From NCBI GenBank assembly GCA_035578905.1, contig JAQJVL010000415.1, positions 278,501-342,500 on the forward strand: 64,000 nt of DNA. Direction: 5' to 3'. The stretch is from Stictocephala bisonia (taxonomy: Eukaryota > Arthropoda > Insecta > Hemiptera > Membracidae). The position numbers were made by a program, and so were the translations under genes. This document shows, one piece after another, positions 34,437-46,576 of the stretch. The notes under the pieces are model-generated. The model was not told where the DNA came from. It was given only the letters and a program-made list of their open reading frames with translations, and made no database searches. The number at the start of each line of letters is the position of its first letter. Position 1 is the stretch's first letter.

Positions 34437-35563
34437 TTAACTAGTTAACAGTGATGAAATATTCCTCACTGTTGACCTACTTCAAACACGTCGAGACGAC
34501 AGTAACTATATGTACAGTATTACGTTATGCGTATAGTTATACAAACGCTGTAACTAATTTAACACTATAAACAACTAGTCAACAGTGATGAAATATTCCT
34601 CATTGTTGACCTACTTCAAACACGTCGAGACGACAGTAACTATATGTACAGTATTACGTTATGCGTATAGTTATACAAACGCTGTAACTAATTTAACACT
34701 ATAAACAACTAGTCAACAGTGATGAAATATTCCTCATTGTTGACCTACTTCAAACACGTCGAGACGACAGTAACTATATGTACAGTATTACGTTATGCGT
34801 ATAGTTATACAAACGCTGTAACTAATTTAACACTATAAACAACTAGTCAACAGTGATGAAATATTCCTCATTGTTGACCTACTTCAAACACGTCGAGACG
34901 ACAGTAACTATATGTACATTATTAAGTCATGCGTATAGTTATACAAACGCTGTAACTAATTTAACACTATAAACAACTAGTTAACAGTGATGAAATATTC
35001 CTCACTGTTGACCTACTTCAAACACGTCGAGACGACAGTAACTATATGTACAGTATTACGTTATGCGTATAGTTATACAAACGCTGTAACTAATTTAACA
35101 CTATAAACAACTAGTCAACAGTGATGAAATATTCCTCATTGTTGACCTACTTCAAACACGTCGAGACGACAGTAACTATATGTACAGTATTACGTTATGC
35201 GTATAGTTATACAAACGCTGTAACTAATTTAACACTATAAACAACTAGTCAACAGTGATGAAATATTCCTCATTGTTGACCTACTTCAAACACGTCGAGA
35301 CGACAGTAACTATATGTACAGTATTACGTTATGCGTATAGTTATACAAACGCTGTAACTAATTTAACACTATAAACAACTAGTCAACAGTGATGAAATAT
35401 TCCTCATTGTTGACCTACTTCAAACACGTCGAGACGACAGTAACTATATGTACATTATTAAGTCATGCGTATAGTTATACAAACGCTGTAACTAATTTAA
35501 CACTATAAACAACTAGTCAACAGTGATGAAATATTCCTCATTTTTGACCTACTTCATACACGT

Positions 35564-35905
35564 CACCACCATGAGACTCCCTTAATAGACCATTTACTTG
35601 ATTATACGTTGCTAAGCTAATTTAGCAGAAATAATTTAACAGAAAACGATGTTTAGTCATGATCTGCAAAAACGCACTCACGGTTCATAGAGTCAAGTGG
35701 CAAGAACTACGATAACAGTTAGATTGGCAAACAAACACAGACAGTCTCTCTACCAACAAACTGCGCGACAATCTCTACTAAACTGTACAATGTAATGTAC
35801 TGCATCATCAACACCGTACATGTAAGGGCGGATATAAGGGACTTACACGGACTTGGAGGGAAGTTTTTAATAAAAGATTGCATTTAAAACGTACCAAGCA
35901 TGAGG
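35564..35905. other. Unique spacer
   Basis: No supported feature. Confidence 0.5.
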
Positions 35906-36145
35906 CTGGTACACAGAGAAAAAAGAAACAGTGGCCGCTTTCTCATGGCAGCAGCAAATAACTCAGTGGCAGTTAACTCTAATGTAACTCTAATCTTTAT
36001 ATTTTTAGTAATAATTACTACGTTTATCCTTCAATAATGGGAGGGACTGACAACCGCACAGAGAACTGGTCAACTAACTACTCACCACCCAAGTATCTAT
36101 AACTCTGCACCCTTACAGGCCACTATTGGATACGACCTCTGTTTA
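35906..36145. repeat. Dispersed repeat D1, copy 2
   Basis: Second copy of the repeat at 23325-23560, same orientation, with small indels. The run ACACAGAGAAAAAAGAAACA is identical. Confidence 0.75.
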
Positions 36146-37009
36146 ATTATTCTCTGTGACTATAATGAACATGAAACATAAAACAGAAGAGTTTACATAA
36201 AACATTTTAAAAAGCTAAGACACCATAGATAACAAATTATCAATAAACATACTTTTTATTCATGCTTTAAAAAAAGAAGAGTAAAAGATTTGTTTCTTAA
36301 AAAAATATGGTGTAGACCTACATCCTTTTAATATAGAAATATTGGGGTAATATACAAATTTTGGAGCAGTAGACTACTCCTCTACACACATCCTCGACCC
36401 ATTGCTGATGCAGGGTTTTTAGTGATAGCTTATTTTGTGATTAATTTTTTATAATTTTTGTTTTTACCACCTACTAACTGGTAATCGCCAAAAAGTTACA
36501 TATAACTCTGTAACTACTGTAGACATCGGAGTAAGCCTACTTCGTACTCTACTGGAAACGCACCACTTCCATTCTATTTCAAGTGCGATAACAGAAGGTG
36601 TGAGACGATAGGTATCGTTGTGAAAAGTACTCCGAGCTATTTTCGACTTGTTAGTTGGCAACCTTGCCGTCACTGTTTATACCCTCCATCCATTGTTGCC
36701 AGTCACAAGATAGTTGTACTATAAGAAAAATAAACGCCCTTCGCTATTAAATTGAGAATAAATACATGTTTTTGTTACGCCAATCATAATTAAATGAAAA
36801 TATGATTAATTAGAGTCATCACTAGTGGCGCAGTGTTGTAACCCAGCTACTTGGGGACTAAGTGTTGAGGATATTATAGGCGATAGGTTCTTTTCTCGGT
36901 CCTCTTAATACTAATATGGCGTCTGCTCAATGGTTGCCATTGACGTGGATACTACTAAAGATGTCTGGACTGTCCACGTTAAATGGTAGTCAAGGTTCGG
37001 ATTTTGTGT
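36146..37009. other. Unique spacer
   Basis: A 69-codon minus-strand frame at 36464-36673 is rich in Arg, Ser and Thr but has no recognisable domain. No gene supported. Confidence 0.45.
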
Positions 37010-37130
37010 AGAGAAAATAACTGAGTGTCAAGCTTGTCAGTTAGCTGAAAGTCCAAACAACACCACGTGACTCAGATTCCACGTAAAGCTATAGGTCCCT
37101 TAGTTACCCTAGCTATTACAGTATAGCTCC
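37010..37130 (+). mobile_element. SINE-like dispersed repeat, copy 3
   Basis: GTGTAGAGAAAATAACTGAG, GTCAGTTAGCTGAAAGTCC and AAGCTATAGGTCCCTTAGTT match the copies at 14705, 22944 and 53165. Its end abuts the 122-bp array. Confidence 0.65.
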
Positions 37131-37135
37131 TATAT

Positions 37136-38136
37136 ATAACCTAACTAGACCGATGATCGTGATGCACATCTATGTATTCTAAGTATAATTTCCTAGATAG
37201 AACCTAAAAACGGTCGTATACACATCTACAAACCTGCAGTAGAACCGCCTATGTACTGAACCTAACTACACCGATGATCGTCATGCACATCTAGGTACGT
37301 TAAGTACAATCTCCTAGATAGAACCTAAAAACGGTCGTAATACACATTTACAAACCTGCAGTAGAACCGCCTATGTACTGAACCTAACTACACCGATGAT
37401 CGTCATGCACATCTAGGTACGTTAAGTATAATCTCCTAGATAGAACCTAAAAACGGTCGTAATACACATTTACAAACCTGCAGTAGAACCGCCTATGTAC
37501 TGAACCTAACTACACCGATGATCGTCATGCACATCTAGGTACGTTAAGTATAATCTCCTAGATAGAACCTAAAAACGGTCGTAATACACATTTACAAACC
37601 TGCAGTAGAACCGCCTATGTACTGAACCTAACTACACCGATGATCGTCATGCACATCTAGCTACGTTAAGTATAATCTCCTAGATAGAACCTAAATACGG
37701 CGTAATACACATTTACAAACCTGCAGTAGAACCGCCTATGTACTGAACCTAACTAGGCCGATGATCGTCATGCACATCTAGCTACGTTAAGTATAATCTC
37801 CTAGATAGAACCTAAATACGGCGTAATACACATTTACAAACCTGCAGTAGAACCGCCTATGTACTGAACCTAACTACACCGATGATCGTCATGCACATCT
37901 AGGTACGTTAAGTATAATCTCCTAGATAGAACCTAAAAACGGTCGTAATACACATTTACAAACCTGCAGTAGAACCGCCTATGTACTGAACCTAACTAGG
38001 CCGATGATCGTCATGCACATCTAGGTACGTTAAGTATAATCTCCTAGATAGAACCTAAAAACGGTCGTAATACACATTTAGATAACATCCTACATAGAAA
38101 CTACATGCGGCCGTGATGCATACGTACATACCTGTA
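37136..38136. repeat. 122-bp tandem array, ~8 units
   Basis: Landmarks CCGATGATCGTCATGCACAT, AATCTCCTAGATAGAACCTA, CAAACCTGCAGTAGAACCGC at 122-bp spacing. Two units carry AAATACGGCGTA in place of AAAAACGGTCGTA. The last unit, after 38092, is degenerate. Confidence 0.95.
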
Positions 38137-39308
38137 TTATTTAAAAAAGAAAAACAGGAATGTATGTCTGTACTATTTTTACCGTTATACTACTTAATTG
38201 AAGTTTTTCAGAGCTTTTGTTGTTAATATTGAATGTTCAGAATCAACTTTGCAACGACCATGATTCAATTTGAAATTGTTACTTTTGATCTGCAACATAA
38301 TGTTGTCAACGGCTTAATAATTGTTCTCACATTTATCCCATTTTTTATGGGTTTTAAAAAGACTACTAAATAATTATAACCTATTTTAAATTTAAAAAAT
38401 GAATAAAAGTAGTTAGTCGGCATGAAGGAATAGAAGAGACTTATGTAAGATTAAGAAGAGAGAAGTAAATATATTTAATTTTAATTATTGCCAACTAACA
38501 TTTATGTACAGCAGTTTTGGGTCTTAGTGCTGAAACAGACCTGTTATGTTGAATTAGCAGTTTTAAAAATTAGATATATAGCTTTCATTCCAAATTACTT
38601 TTGTGTTTTTTTAAATAATCAGGATTAATTTATATAAGATTTTTAGTTTGATTTGTTAAGGAGTTAAAAAATAGAAGTTATTTATGCTCAAGGTTATTTT
38701 TGTATTTTGCGTTGTTACTTACAATGTGTAAAACATATCAAGGCCGATCAATGAACTGTGAGGTACTGTAAATAGAGTCTAATTTAAAAGGTCAATAGAT
38801 AGCTTCTTATGTAGATCTTGACAATAAGCCTTAAATAGTTGAAGGTCGTTCAGCAATTACAAAAATTTGTATATTTATTCAGAAGGAATCCAAAATCCAT
38901 TACGTGTCAATGTATTCTAACATCACTAAATAAGTCCAGAGCGATTCTCCAGAGTCTGACACAATAATAATGCGATTAATTATAGTAATAGAACAAAAGA
39001 AAAAACAGCTATAGTGTTCAAATTGAATGTAATTCAAACTTACTTCGATTAAAACTTCCAAAATACAGTAAATTAGAACAGAAATATTTGGTTTCCTATC
39101 GTAGCAGAGTTGGTTGAATAGTAAAAGTAAAGGGTCTTCAAGTCACTATCACTGGATGAATTGTTGTCATTTTAACTGCTTTTAACCAAAATACTGAGCT
39201 TTATACTTTATTTGTAGGATTAAAAGCACAATCCTTCTATTCACAGGTCCTATGTGGTTCTGAACACTTACTTCATTATTAGACTATAAAAGCCAGATAC
39301 CGTACATT
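38137..39308. other. AT-rich spacer
   Basis: No supported feature. Confidence 0.5.
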
Positions 39309-39437
39309 GACATGTCATTACACTGATTGTAATGTAACACATTGATTGCAATGTGCTATGAGTTACATTACGATGTAACACATTGATTTTAATGTAACAC
39401 ATTGATTGCAATGTGCTTTTGATCAATGTAACACAGT
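39309..39437. repeat. Short palindromic repeat cluster
   Basis: ACATTGATTGCAATGTG and relatives (AATGTAACACATTGATT) recur four or five times. Each contains the inverted pair ACATTG...CAATGT. Probably a simple local expansion. Confidence 0.7.
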
Positions 39438-39845
39438 ACATCAAAAGCGATAAGGCTTTCGACCATGAAACTACAATTGAGCCGGGCATAAAGTGACCTG
39501 CATCTTATATTTAGCACAATAGGGGTTTCAGCAGCAGAGGGGAACCGTTCCACATCATGGCAGTGATTAACGTCTTCCGCCTTCAAATTTACAACTTCCT
39601 CAAAAGTGTTTAGTTTAAAAAATGAATGTAATGAATTGTACAAATTTGTTTAATTGCTATTTATTGTTTACATTATTATTCATCGTACTTTTTTATTATT
39701 AATTTTTATTTGAATACTAAAGAATGGTTTAATTTAATCATTCTACAGTATGCTTTATTCGTTAGAATTCATAAAGCCAACCAATGGTCACTGCTCCTGC
39801 GTAAGTATGCGTTATAATGAAAAATATCAAAATTACACGAGTGGT
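39438..39845. other. AT-rich spacer
   Basis: A minus-strand frame at 39389-39643 has no recognisable motif. Nothing supported. Confidence 0.45.
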
Positions 39846-39884
39846 TAAGGGGTTGGCGCGTGAGCGTGGAGGGGTGTCCCCTAG
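39846..39884 (+). mobile_element. Helitron-like 3' terminus, family H2, copy 1
   Basis: GGTTGGCGCGTGAGCGTGGA then GGGGTGTCCCCTAG before T. Matches the ends at 40679 and 47811: a hairpin, then GGGG..CCCC, then CTAG|T. The 5' end was not located. Confidence 0.5.
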
Positions 39885-40594
39885 TATACGTTTAAAAACA
39901 ATGGTAATTCTTAAAAATATGTTTTAACAAGGATTTATTAAAGAACTAAAAATATCAAATGAACGTAGAAACTCCTCTGTGGGATTAAATCAGTTTCACG
40001 GCCATTAACGTTTTGCTTTGTAACTTCCGCTTGGGAAATTCCAGTTTGTTAGCTCAATTTGTTAATCGTCTGTTGTATATCCCAAACGCTTAAACCCAGA
40101 TCTGTGGATCAAGTTTTATAACAGATCCTGATTTTTATGAATGAAGATGGATGTAATGTAAATTTATTGTGTTTAGGCGTACGTGAAGCAGTTTTTGTCA
40201 ACGCAACTCCTTCATTGTTCCTTTACCGATTTAAAAGGTTCAGGTGTCAACAAATAACCTCTTTTCGTAGTTGTGCAATAAGGTTTCAATTTTTCAATGT
40301 TTTTATCTTGAAGGGTATGGATAACCCTCAAAGTACATTTTTCAGTCATAAGAATTATATGAAGAGATTCAAATGAAAAAAAGTAGCAGCTGTTCGAATG
40401 TAAATAATAATGTTTACGAAATGTTAACAGCTGTTTGAATTGTATTATATTGAGATGGTTACAGATTTTTTTTAAATCAACATTGGGTCTTTATATTTAA
40501 ACTGTAAATAGGTTGAACCTCAATTGTAATAAGTGAGGTACAAGAAATAAATTTATATATTACGATTTTATTTACTAATGTTTGTTGTCAACAG
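39885..40594. other. AT-rich spacer
   Basis: A plus-strand 79-codon frame (40137-40376) has no recognisable domain. No gene supported. Confidence 0.45.
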
Positions 40595-40679
40595 GTTCTC
40601 GCCGAGGCCGGAGGCCGAAGTGTCACGGGCGCAGCCAAGGACGGGGGTAGCACGCGAAGCCGGGAGGGGTATCCCCTAG
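40595..40679 (+). mobile_element. Helitron-like 3' terminus, family H2, copy 2
   Basis: CGAGGCCGGAGGCCGAAG, GGGCGCAGCCAAGGACGGGG, GCACGCGAAGCCGGGAGGGG, TATCCCCTAG before T. Same order as in 47.5-47.8 kb but with only one GGCCG-GGCC hairpin. Confidence 0.5.
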
Positions 40680-41418
40680 TAATATATATTCTTTGATATT
40701 TAATGTTACAAATACGAATAAACTATTCCGATCGTCACCGAACGTTGTTGTAGTTCTCGGCCTTGGAACTGACGCCTACATTGTTACAAATCAGCTGATT
40801 TATGTCTAACGGCAGTTCGTGATTACGCCAATCTTATCAATGGGCGTATACTCAAATTGAGTGGCTTACAATAATGTATAATATTTAATAGTATAGTTCA
40901 TGCTTAGTATAAAGAAATGATCAATCCTTAAAACATATACCATTCATGTTTTACATATAAAACATACCAGTGTAAAATAACTATAAAAAATATTAATAAC
41001 TACGTTTCGACTCGTTACAGACTTCAAAAATACGAACAATTACAAAGCCAAATTTCTAAATTTGTCAGAGTCCATCTTTAAGATGGACATCTGTAACGGA
41101 ATTAAAACGTTCTTATTTAAGCATAAGTGCTTCGAAATTAATTAATATAAGAATTTAAATGTTTACATAAGTAATTTTTTAATTAGCATATTACGTGTTG
41201 GTAAACATTTTAAAGGCGTGAAACATTCGTCACACAACGCAAGTTTAATGCAATGAAAATAATATATAGTATAATAGTACAGTAATTAAATTCAGTTAAT
41301 CACAGTCACCATCCTCAGACCCAAGTAATTCTAATAGTATGGTAAACGTCGTTTACTGAATCTAAACTTATTGGTATTATATTGTTTATACTTGTGTTCC
41401 GTGATGATATATCTGTAA

Positions 41419-41424
<6 letters not shown>
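40680..41424. other. AT-rich spacer
   Basis: No supported feature. Confidence 0.5.

Positions 41425-41477
<53 letters not shown>
41425..41477. repeat. (AT)n microsatellite
   Basis: Uninterrupted AT dinucleotides next to a MITE copy. Confidence 0.97.
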
Positions 41478-41480
<3 letters not shown>

Positions 41481-41495
41481 AACAATATTTGTTTA

Positions 41496-41925
41496 AGTCT
41501 GTAGAGGCTGTTGGCCATGTTGGTTTTAATACCATAATAATAATAATAAGGACAATATTATTTGCGAATCCATATTTTTGTTATTTATTGACCAACATTT
41601 ATGAATGAAGTGTCATTTTAAACGTTATCATATTGTGCATTGGGTTTGCTTTTGATATTTTGAATACATATGCCTAGTTTTGAAAAAATGGATGAAAATA
41701 AAAACTTCAAACAAAATATATATATATATTTTCAATGAAATTAATTAAGAATTCGCAAAGCAATTCAAACGCGCAGTTTCATTCTTGATCAAATTCAATT
41801 TGTTTGGAAACAATCCGTTAAAAAATAATTGTTTAATTTGAATACGTGTGATCGTATGTTCGGTTTGAAAATAACACTGTTCTTATGGGATTAAAACCAA
41901 CATGGCGGACAGCCTCTGCAGACTC
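41496..41925. mobile_element. MITE family M1, copy 2 (~430 bp)
   Basis: Ends AGTCTGTAGAGGCTGTTGGC and, inverted, AGTCTGCAGAGGCTGTCCGC, each followed by CATGTTGGTTTTAAT. Same interior as 21548-21973, with an extra ATA-rich run in the middle and an (AAT)n run near the left end. Confidence 0.88.
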
Positions 41926-42384
41926 TTATAGTGACATGTACAATTAGCTAGTTTCCTTCAAATGAACAATATATTGGGCAGATCCATATATCTCATTTTG
42001 ATTCGTCAACCCACAGGCTCATCTTTGTGGGACCTTGTAACGGATGATTTCGCAAGACCAGAAAAAATTGTCCAATAATTTTCTATAATGAATAAAATAC
42101 AACATGCAAGGAAGACAAGTCTCCTGATTTCGTGTAGAAGAACCAGGGAAAATTACAACACGGCAACTAATTGGTTTAATTATAGTACAGTACTATACAG
42201 GTCTAAAAAATTAAAGTTTATTACATTAAAAATAAAAGTCATCAATAATATTAATAGGGTAGTTATTAGGATGATTAAACAAAGAATCTTAGACACGTGA
42301 AGTGATGGCGTTGGATCTGATCCAAACTGACACTAGGGTAAAAAATTAATTTTCTGGTAAATTTTTAATATTAGGTCTAATTTT
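41926..42384. other. AT-rich spacer
   Basis: A 70-codon plus-strand frame at 42088-42300 shows no motif. Nothing supported. Confidence 0.45.
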
Positions 42385-42580
42385 AAAAACTTACTGTCAG
42401 ACGTTCTTACCCCTTACAACGTCGTAAGGTGTGTTGGTAGGCAAAATGTAAGCTGTACCTAAGTTGCATTCACCGGTGACAGGCGTTCTCACCCCTTACA
42501 ACGCCGTGAGGTGTGTCGGTAGGCAAAATGTAAGCTGTACCTATATTGCATTCACCGGTGACAGGCGTTCTCACCCTCCC
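42385..42580. repeat. ~82-bp tandem repeat, ~2.3 units
   Basis: GACAGGCGTTCTCACCCCTT, ACAACGCCGTGAGGTGTGTC and GGCAAAATGTAAGCTGTACC repeat; CACCGGTG at 42471 and 42553. Confidence 0.9.
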
Positions 42581-43994
42581 ACCAACATATACATATAAAT
42601 GGTGATACACTGCAGTCATGTAACCATAGAGTTAACAACTCCTTATATGAAATTACTTGCTTGATGTATTTCTAGTTAGATTATATGTATAAAACTAGAT
42701 CACGTTGAATACATAATATGAAATTTTTACTAAATTAAACAGGCGAATAATGTGTCAAATCAATAACTACGCATGAAATGGCCTTCAATAGCAGCAAATA
42801 TTACTGATTATAAAACTATCGTCAGAAGAAAGATTTACAAAATATTTTTTTTTACCTTAAAAAAATTAGTTAAGCCAAACCATTTTATTTTGTTTAGATG
42901 AAACGAGAAACGCCTTATTGTAAGGGTGACGTTTTGAGACTGTAATGAAATATAAGAAAGTTGCTGATGAGAAGTACTTCTGTTTTTTGTCGGTCTTCAG
43001 TAATAAAGGGAAAAGTGAAACTGCTATATAAATAGAATAGTGTTTGTAAAATGTTTATAACCTATCGAGGAAAACATTTAAACACAAGGTGAATGTAGCA
43101 AAAACATTCGTATTAAAATTGCATTAATAAGAATAAGGAGCAACTCGACAACTACATGTCAGACTAAAATACTATAGCAGTCAAGTTTATACAGTTCAAT
43201 TATCTATTGTTGACAAATGGCGTTGCTGTTTACTGAGATAAATTATTATTTAAATTACTCCATTTTATTTTTCAATATTACCAAAATTTGTACAGTACGT
43301 AAATCTAGCGCCCAGTTCGTTTTCTCCATTTAAACAATGTTTTCTTCTCTGGAATATCATTCGAATACAATGTGGCAACATTTTATATACAGCTAACTAT
43401 CGAAATAAATGTAGCCATCACATATTGTCAAATTCAAATTATTTGAAATCTCAAACATCGTTGCCACATGCGCAAGTAACAAGAGAGAATAAGTTGTGAT
43501 GGTACGAATGACCTCGACCTCATGACGTCAACGACGATGACGCTGATAAAAATGCTGATGACCTTGGTCAATTCGTGGCTACAACTTCGGGCTTGTTCAG
43601 CACTGATACAAATAACACATGGAATTGAAAGCTACTATTCGTCAACGATTAGAGTGAAAAAATGCATCAGCCAAATAAAGAAATATCGGGCGCCATGTTG
43701 AATAGGCCTAACATTAGTTCTCTAGTTCATTCAAAATGTAGGACTAACAAGTAAATTCATTTCCTTCTTTTTTAAATACCTAAAAATAACCAAAAAAATA
43801 GCATACTCCTAGAATATTTATTCTACATACATTTTCCGTTTCGAAGCTATGCACATCGGGAAGATGTAAATATTCAAAACAGAAGCTTTTTTGTAAACAA
43901 AGCTTATGTCAGACTGTAAGAAACAAAATAACAAAGTATTCATTTAAAAACCCCGTAAGAAGCAACTAGATAGAAGTTACATATCACTTCGTCA
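42581..43994. other. AT-rich spacer
   Basis: Includes a patch at 43505-43570 with repeated GAC/GATGAC words and a TGACGTCA at 43523-43530. No gene supported. Confidence 0.5.
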
Positions 43995-44925
43995 ATGATT
44001 TAAGGAACAGGAAGTAAAGATTTTCCCATGTCAACGATCTTAGGAACGGGAAGCGAAGGTTAGCCCAAGTCAACGATCTAAGGAACGGGAAACGAAGGTT
44101 AGCCCATGTCAACGATCTAAAGAACGGAAGTGAAGGTTAGCCCATATCAACGATCTCAGGAACGGGAAGAGAAGGTTAACCCATATCAACGGTCTCAGGA
44201 ACGGGAAGGTTAACGTTTATCAACGATCTTAGGAACGGGAAGCGAAGGTTAGCCCATGTCAACGGTCTTGGGAACGGGAAGGTTAACGTTTATCAACGAT
44301 CTTAGGAACGGGAAGCGAAGGTTAACCCATATCAACGATCTTAGGAAAGCGAAGGTTAACGTTTATCAACGATCTTAGGAACGGGAAGCGAAGGTTAGCC
44401 CATGTCAACGGTCTCAGGAACAGGAAGCGAAGGTTAACCCATATCAACGATCTCAGGAAAGCGAAGGTTAACTTTTATCAACGATCTTAGGAACGGGAAG
44501 CGAAGGTTAGCCCTCGCAACGATCTTAGGAACGGGAAGCGAAGGTTAGCTCTTGTTAACGATCTCAGGAACGGGAAGCGAAGGTTTGGCCTTGTCAACGA
44601 ACTCAGGAACGGGAAGCGAAGGTTAACCCATATCAACGGTCTCAGGAACGCGAAATTTAACACTTGCCAACGATATTAGGAACGGGAAGCAAAGGTTAGC
44701 CCGTGACAATGATCTTAGGAACGGGAAGCAAAGGTTAGCCCATGACAATGATCTTAGGAACGGGAAGCGAAGGTTAGTCCTTGTTAACGATCTCAGGAAC
44801 GAGAAGCGAAGGTTAGCCCTTGTTAACGATCTCAAGAACGGGAAGGGAAGGTTTGCTAGTGTCAACGATTCTAGTATCGGAAAACGAAGTTGTGTGTTAG
44901 TTAAAGATCTTAGGGAAGGTAAGCG
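43995..44925. repeat. 39-bp minisatellite, ~25 units, variable
   Basis: Unit TCAACGATCTTAGGAACGGG plus AAGCGAAGGTTAGCCCATG (39 bp), with shortened units lacking parts of it (for example 44330-44350). The minus strand gives a 13-residue repeat, ANLCFPFLRSLSR, open at 44623-44865 because 39 is a multiple of three. I read it as non-coding. Confidence 0.92.
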
Positions 44926-45399
44926 AAGGTCTGTACGAGAAATTTTTTGTCATTTGATTTAGATTGTTAATTTGATGCATATTTCACAATGCTTCATGGG
45001 GTTTGGCCTAAAAGTTGTTGTAACTCTTTCTATAGATATGGTTTTTTGTGGATTTTCAGACGGTAACTGTCTTAAGCTGGTATATTTTTCTTTATACTAT
45101 TTTTCACCTCTATAAGCAATCGAAGCATTGGGCAACTCAAAAATATTTACCTACATTATGTCAGTGATAACATAATATTTGTTTCACCATTATAGTTTAT
45201 ATTCACACTTTTTCAATGTGATCATATTCTGCTAAACTTTCGTGGTCCTAAACTTGAAATTATTTTGCTAAGGTTGTAGCTGTACGCAAAGGTTTAACCC
45301 CAAGAAGTTGCAAGTAAATTCAAGTTGTGTCATACAATACTAATGATCAACTATTATTAACTACTGAGTTCTAAATATATCTCAACAAGTGGTGAGTAG
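44926..45399. other. AT-rich spacer
   Basis: No supported feature. Confidence 0.5.
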
Positions 45400-46576
45400 T
45401 TAGTCAACAATCTCCAAGACTCCATGGTTTAACGGACACGTGGCGCTTACTTTACGAGCGACGCCCACCACATCTGCCACTCGTATAGGCACGAAGTATA
45501 GGTCATCATGAGACAAATAGTGCGTCGGTGCTTTACGGTCTCCCAAGGCTCCGGTGATCCATTATCGAACTTACACGTGGACCCAATTTACGAGCGACGC
45601 CCACCATAACTGCCACTCGTATAGGCATGAAGGTCATCATAAGACTAGTGGTGCGACGGCACTTAATTTTTTTATATATCATTGGATGCCCTGTCAGCCC
45701 TGTAATTGTCTTGCGACATACCAGGGATAATCCATTTGTTCTTTTATTCCTGGTATGTCTTGAATTATTTGTACTAGATATTTAATGTTTAATTTCAGGG
45801 TGGGCAGCGCCAATTCTTTTTAAATGATTCACCTTGCCGCTACTTAGCCGACCAATAGGGAAGTTGGTCGTTCCCGTCTCTAGGTTGGGCTGGGCCCACA
45901 ACCGGCGGCCTACTATCTGGCTTCATGTTAAGGTGAAATATCATGTGTTGTAAGTATGCATAAAATGAATTAATTGATAATAATGATAGATTAATATAAT
46001 ATGTACAAGTCTCAGTTATGTAATAATATGTACAAAGTTAAATTAGGTAGTTGTGGTCAGTTGAGTAGTTTGGTAGTTATGGTCAGCACTTTCGATCAGG
46101 TTGGGTTGCGGCCATTTGAGATAACATCCTGGGATTCGGAGATCCCCGCAGAATAGCCCGGAGGAAAGGAGGATTTCTTGATTAACTAATTGCCCTGGTT
46201 AGCCGTAACTCCACCGTTCTCTCGGCAAATCACGCGGAGGAATCCATCGAAGGCTGTTCTAATTGTAAAAGAGCCAATAAGATTGATAACAAACTGTGCA
46301 AGGCCAGACTAATCCCGTATTTGTTGCTGTCTCTATAAGTTTCCGTCTTTCAAGCCACCATTTTGGGCAATCAAAGATAATATGATGGAAATCCTCGCCC
46401 ACCATATCTGCCACTCGTATAGCCACGAAGTAAAGGTCAACGTGAGACAAGTGGTGCGTCGGCACTATACGATACGGTCTCCCAACACTCCCGTCATCCA
46501 TTATCAAACTCACACGTGAACCCAAATTAACGAGCGACGCCCATCATATCTGCCACTCGTATACTGTATCATGAAC
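45400..46576 (-). mobile_element. R1-like non-LTR retrotransposon 3' remnant with tandem duplications
   Basis: The core is the reverse-transcriptase tail at 46259-46525 on the minus strand. Downstream on that strand lies GC-richer 3'-UTR-like sequence (46110-46260 and 45798-45930). A ~136-140-bp segment carrying CGAGCGACGCCCACCA and CTGCCACTCGTATAGGC occurs twice at 45450-45650 and twice at 46395-46575, so the coding tail was duplicated in tandem and again at ~940 bp distance. The clade assignment rests on the motif pattern of the C-terminus only. Confidence 0.5.
46259..46525 (-). pseudogene. RT C-terminal knuckle fragment, R1/I-like
   Basis: The minus-strand frame has THHLSHVDLYFVAIR followed by EDFHHIIFDCPKWWLERR and a KLIE segment. 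In R1/I-type elements the tail after the reverse transcriptase has a TGHG--YL segment, then a C-x2-C...H...C knuckle ending CP-W--ER. Here the first Cys pair is not visible, and the upstream RT core is absent. Only ~88 codons are open, so this is a dead fragment. Confidence that it is retrotransposon-derived is moderate. Confidence 0.55.

Larger units (their letters stand above)
29345..35563. repeat. 132/134-bp satellite with higher-order structure
   Basis: Monomer landmarks: GACAGTAACTATATGTACAG, TATTACGTTATGCGTATAGT, AACAACTAGTTAACAGTGAT, GACCTACTTCAAACACGTCG. Spacing is 132 bp; a subtype with AATTTAACACTATAAAC is 134 bp and dominates the right end. Three copies of a ~490-bp non-satellite insert break the array at the same monomer position. 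About 9-10 monomers precede insert 1, ~8 lie between inserts 1 and 2, ~10 between 2 and 3, and ~8 after 3. Every monomer has a dyad around GAAATATTCC. Confidence 0.97.

Noticed and set aside
29345..35563. CRISPR array
   Set aside because: The whole 132-bp unit is repeated without unique spacers, the genome is eukaryotic, and no cas genes are present.
44623..44865. Leucine-rich 13-residue repeat protein
   Set aside because: Product of the 39-bp array; the frame breaks as soon as unit length varies.
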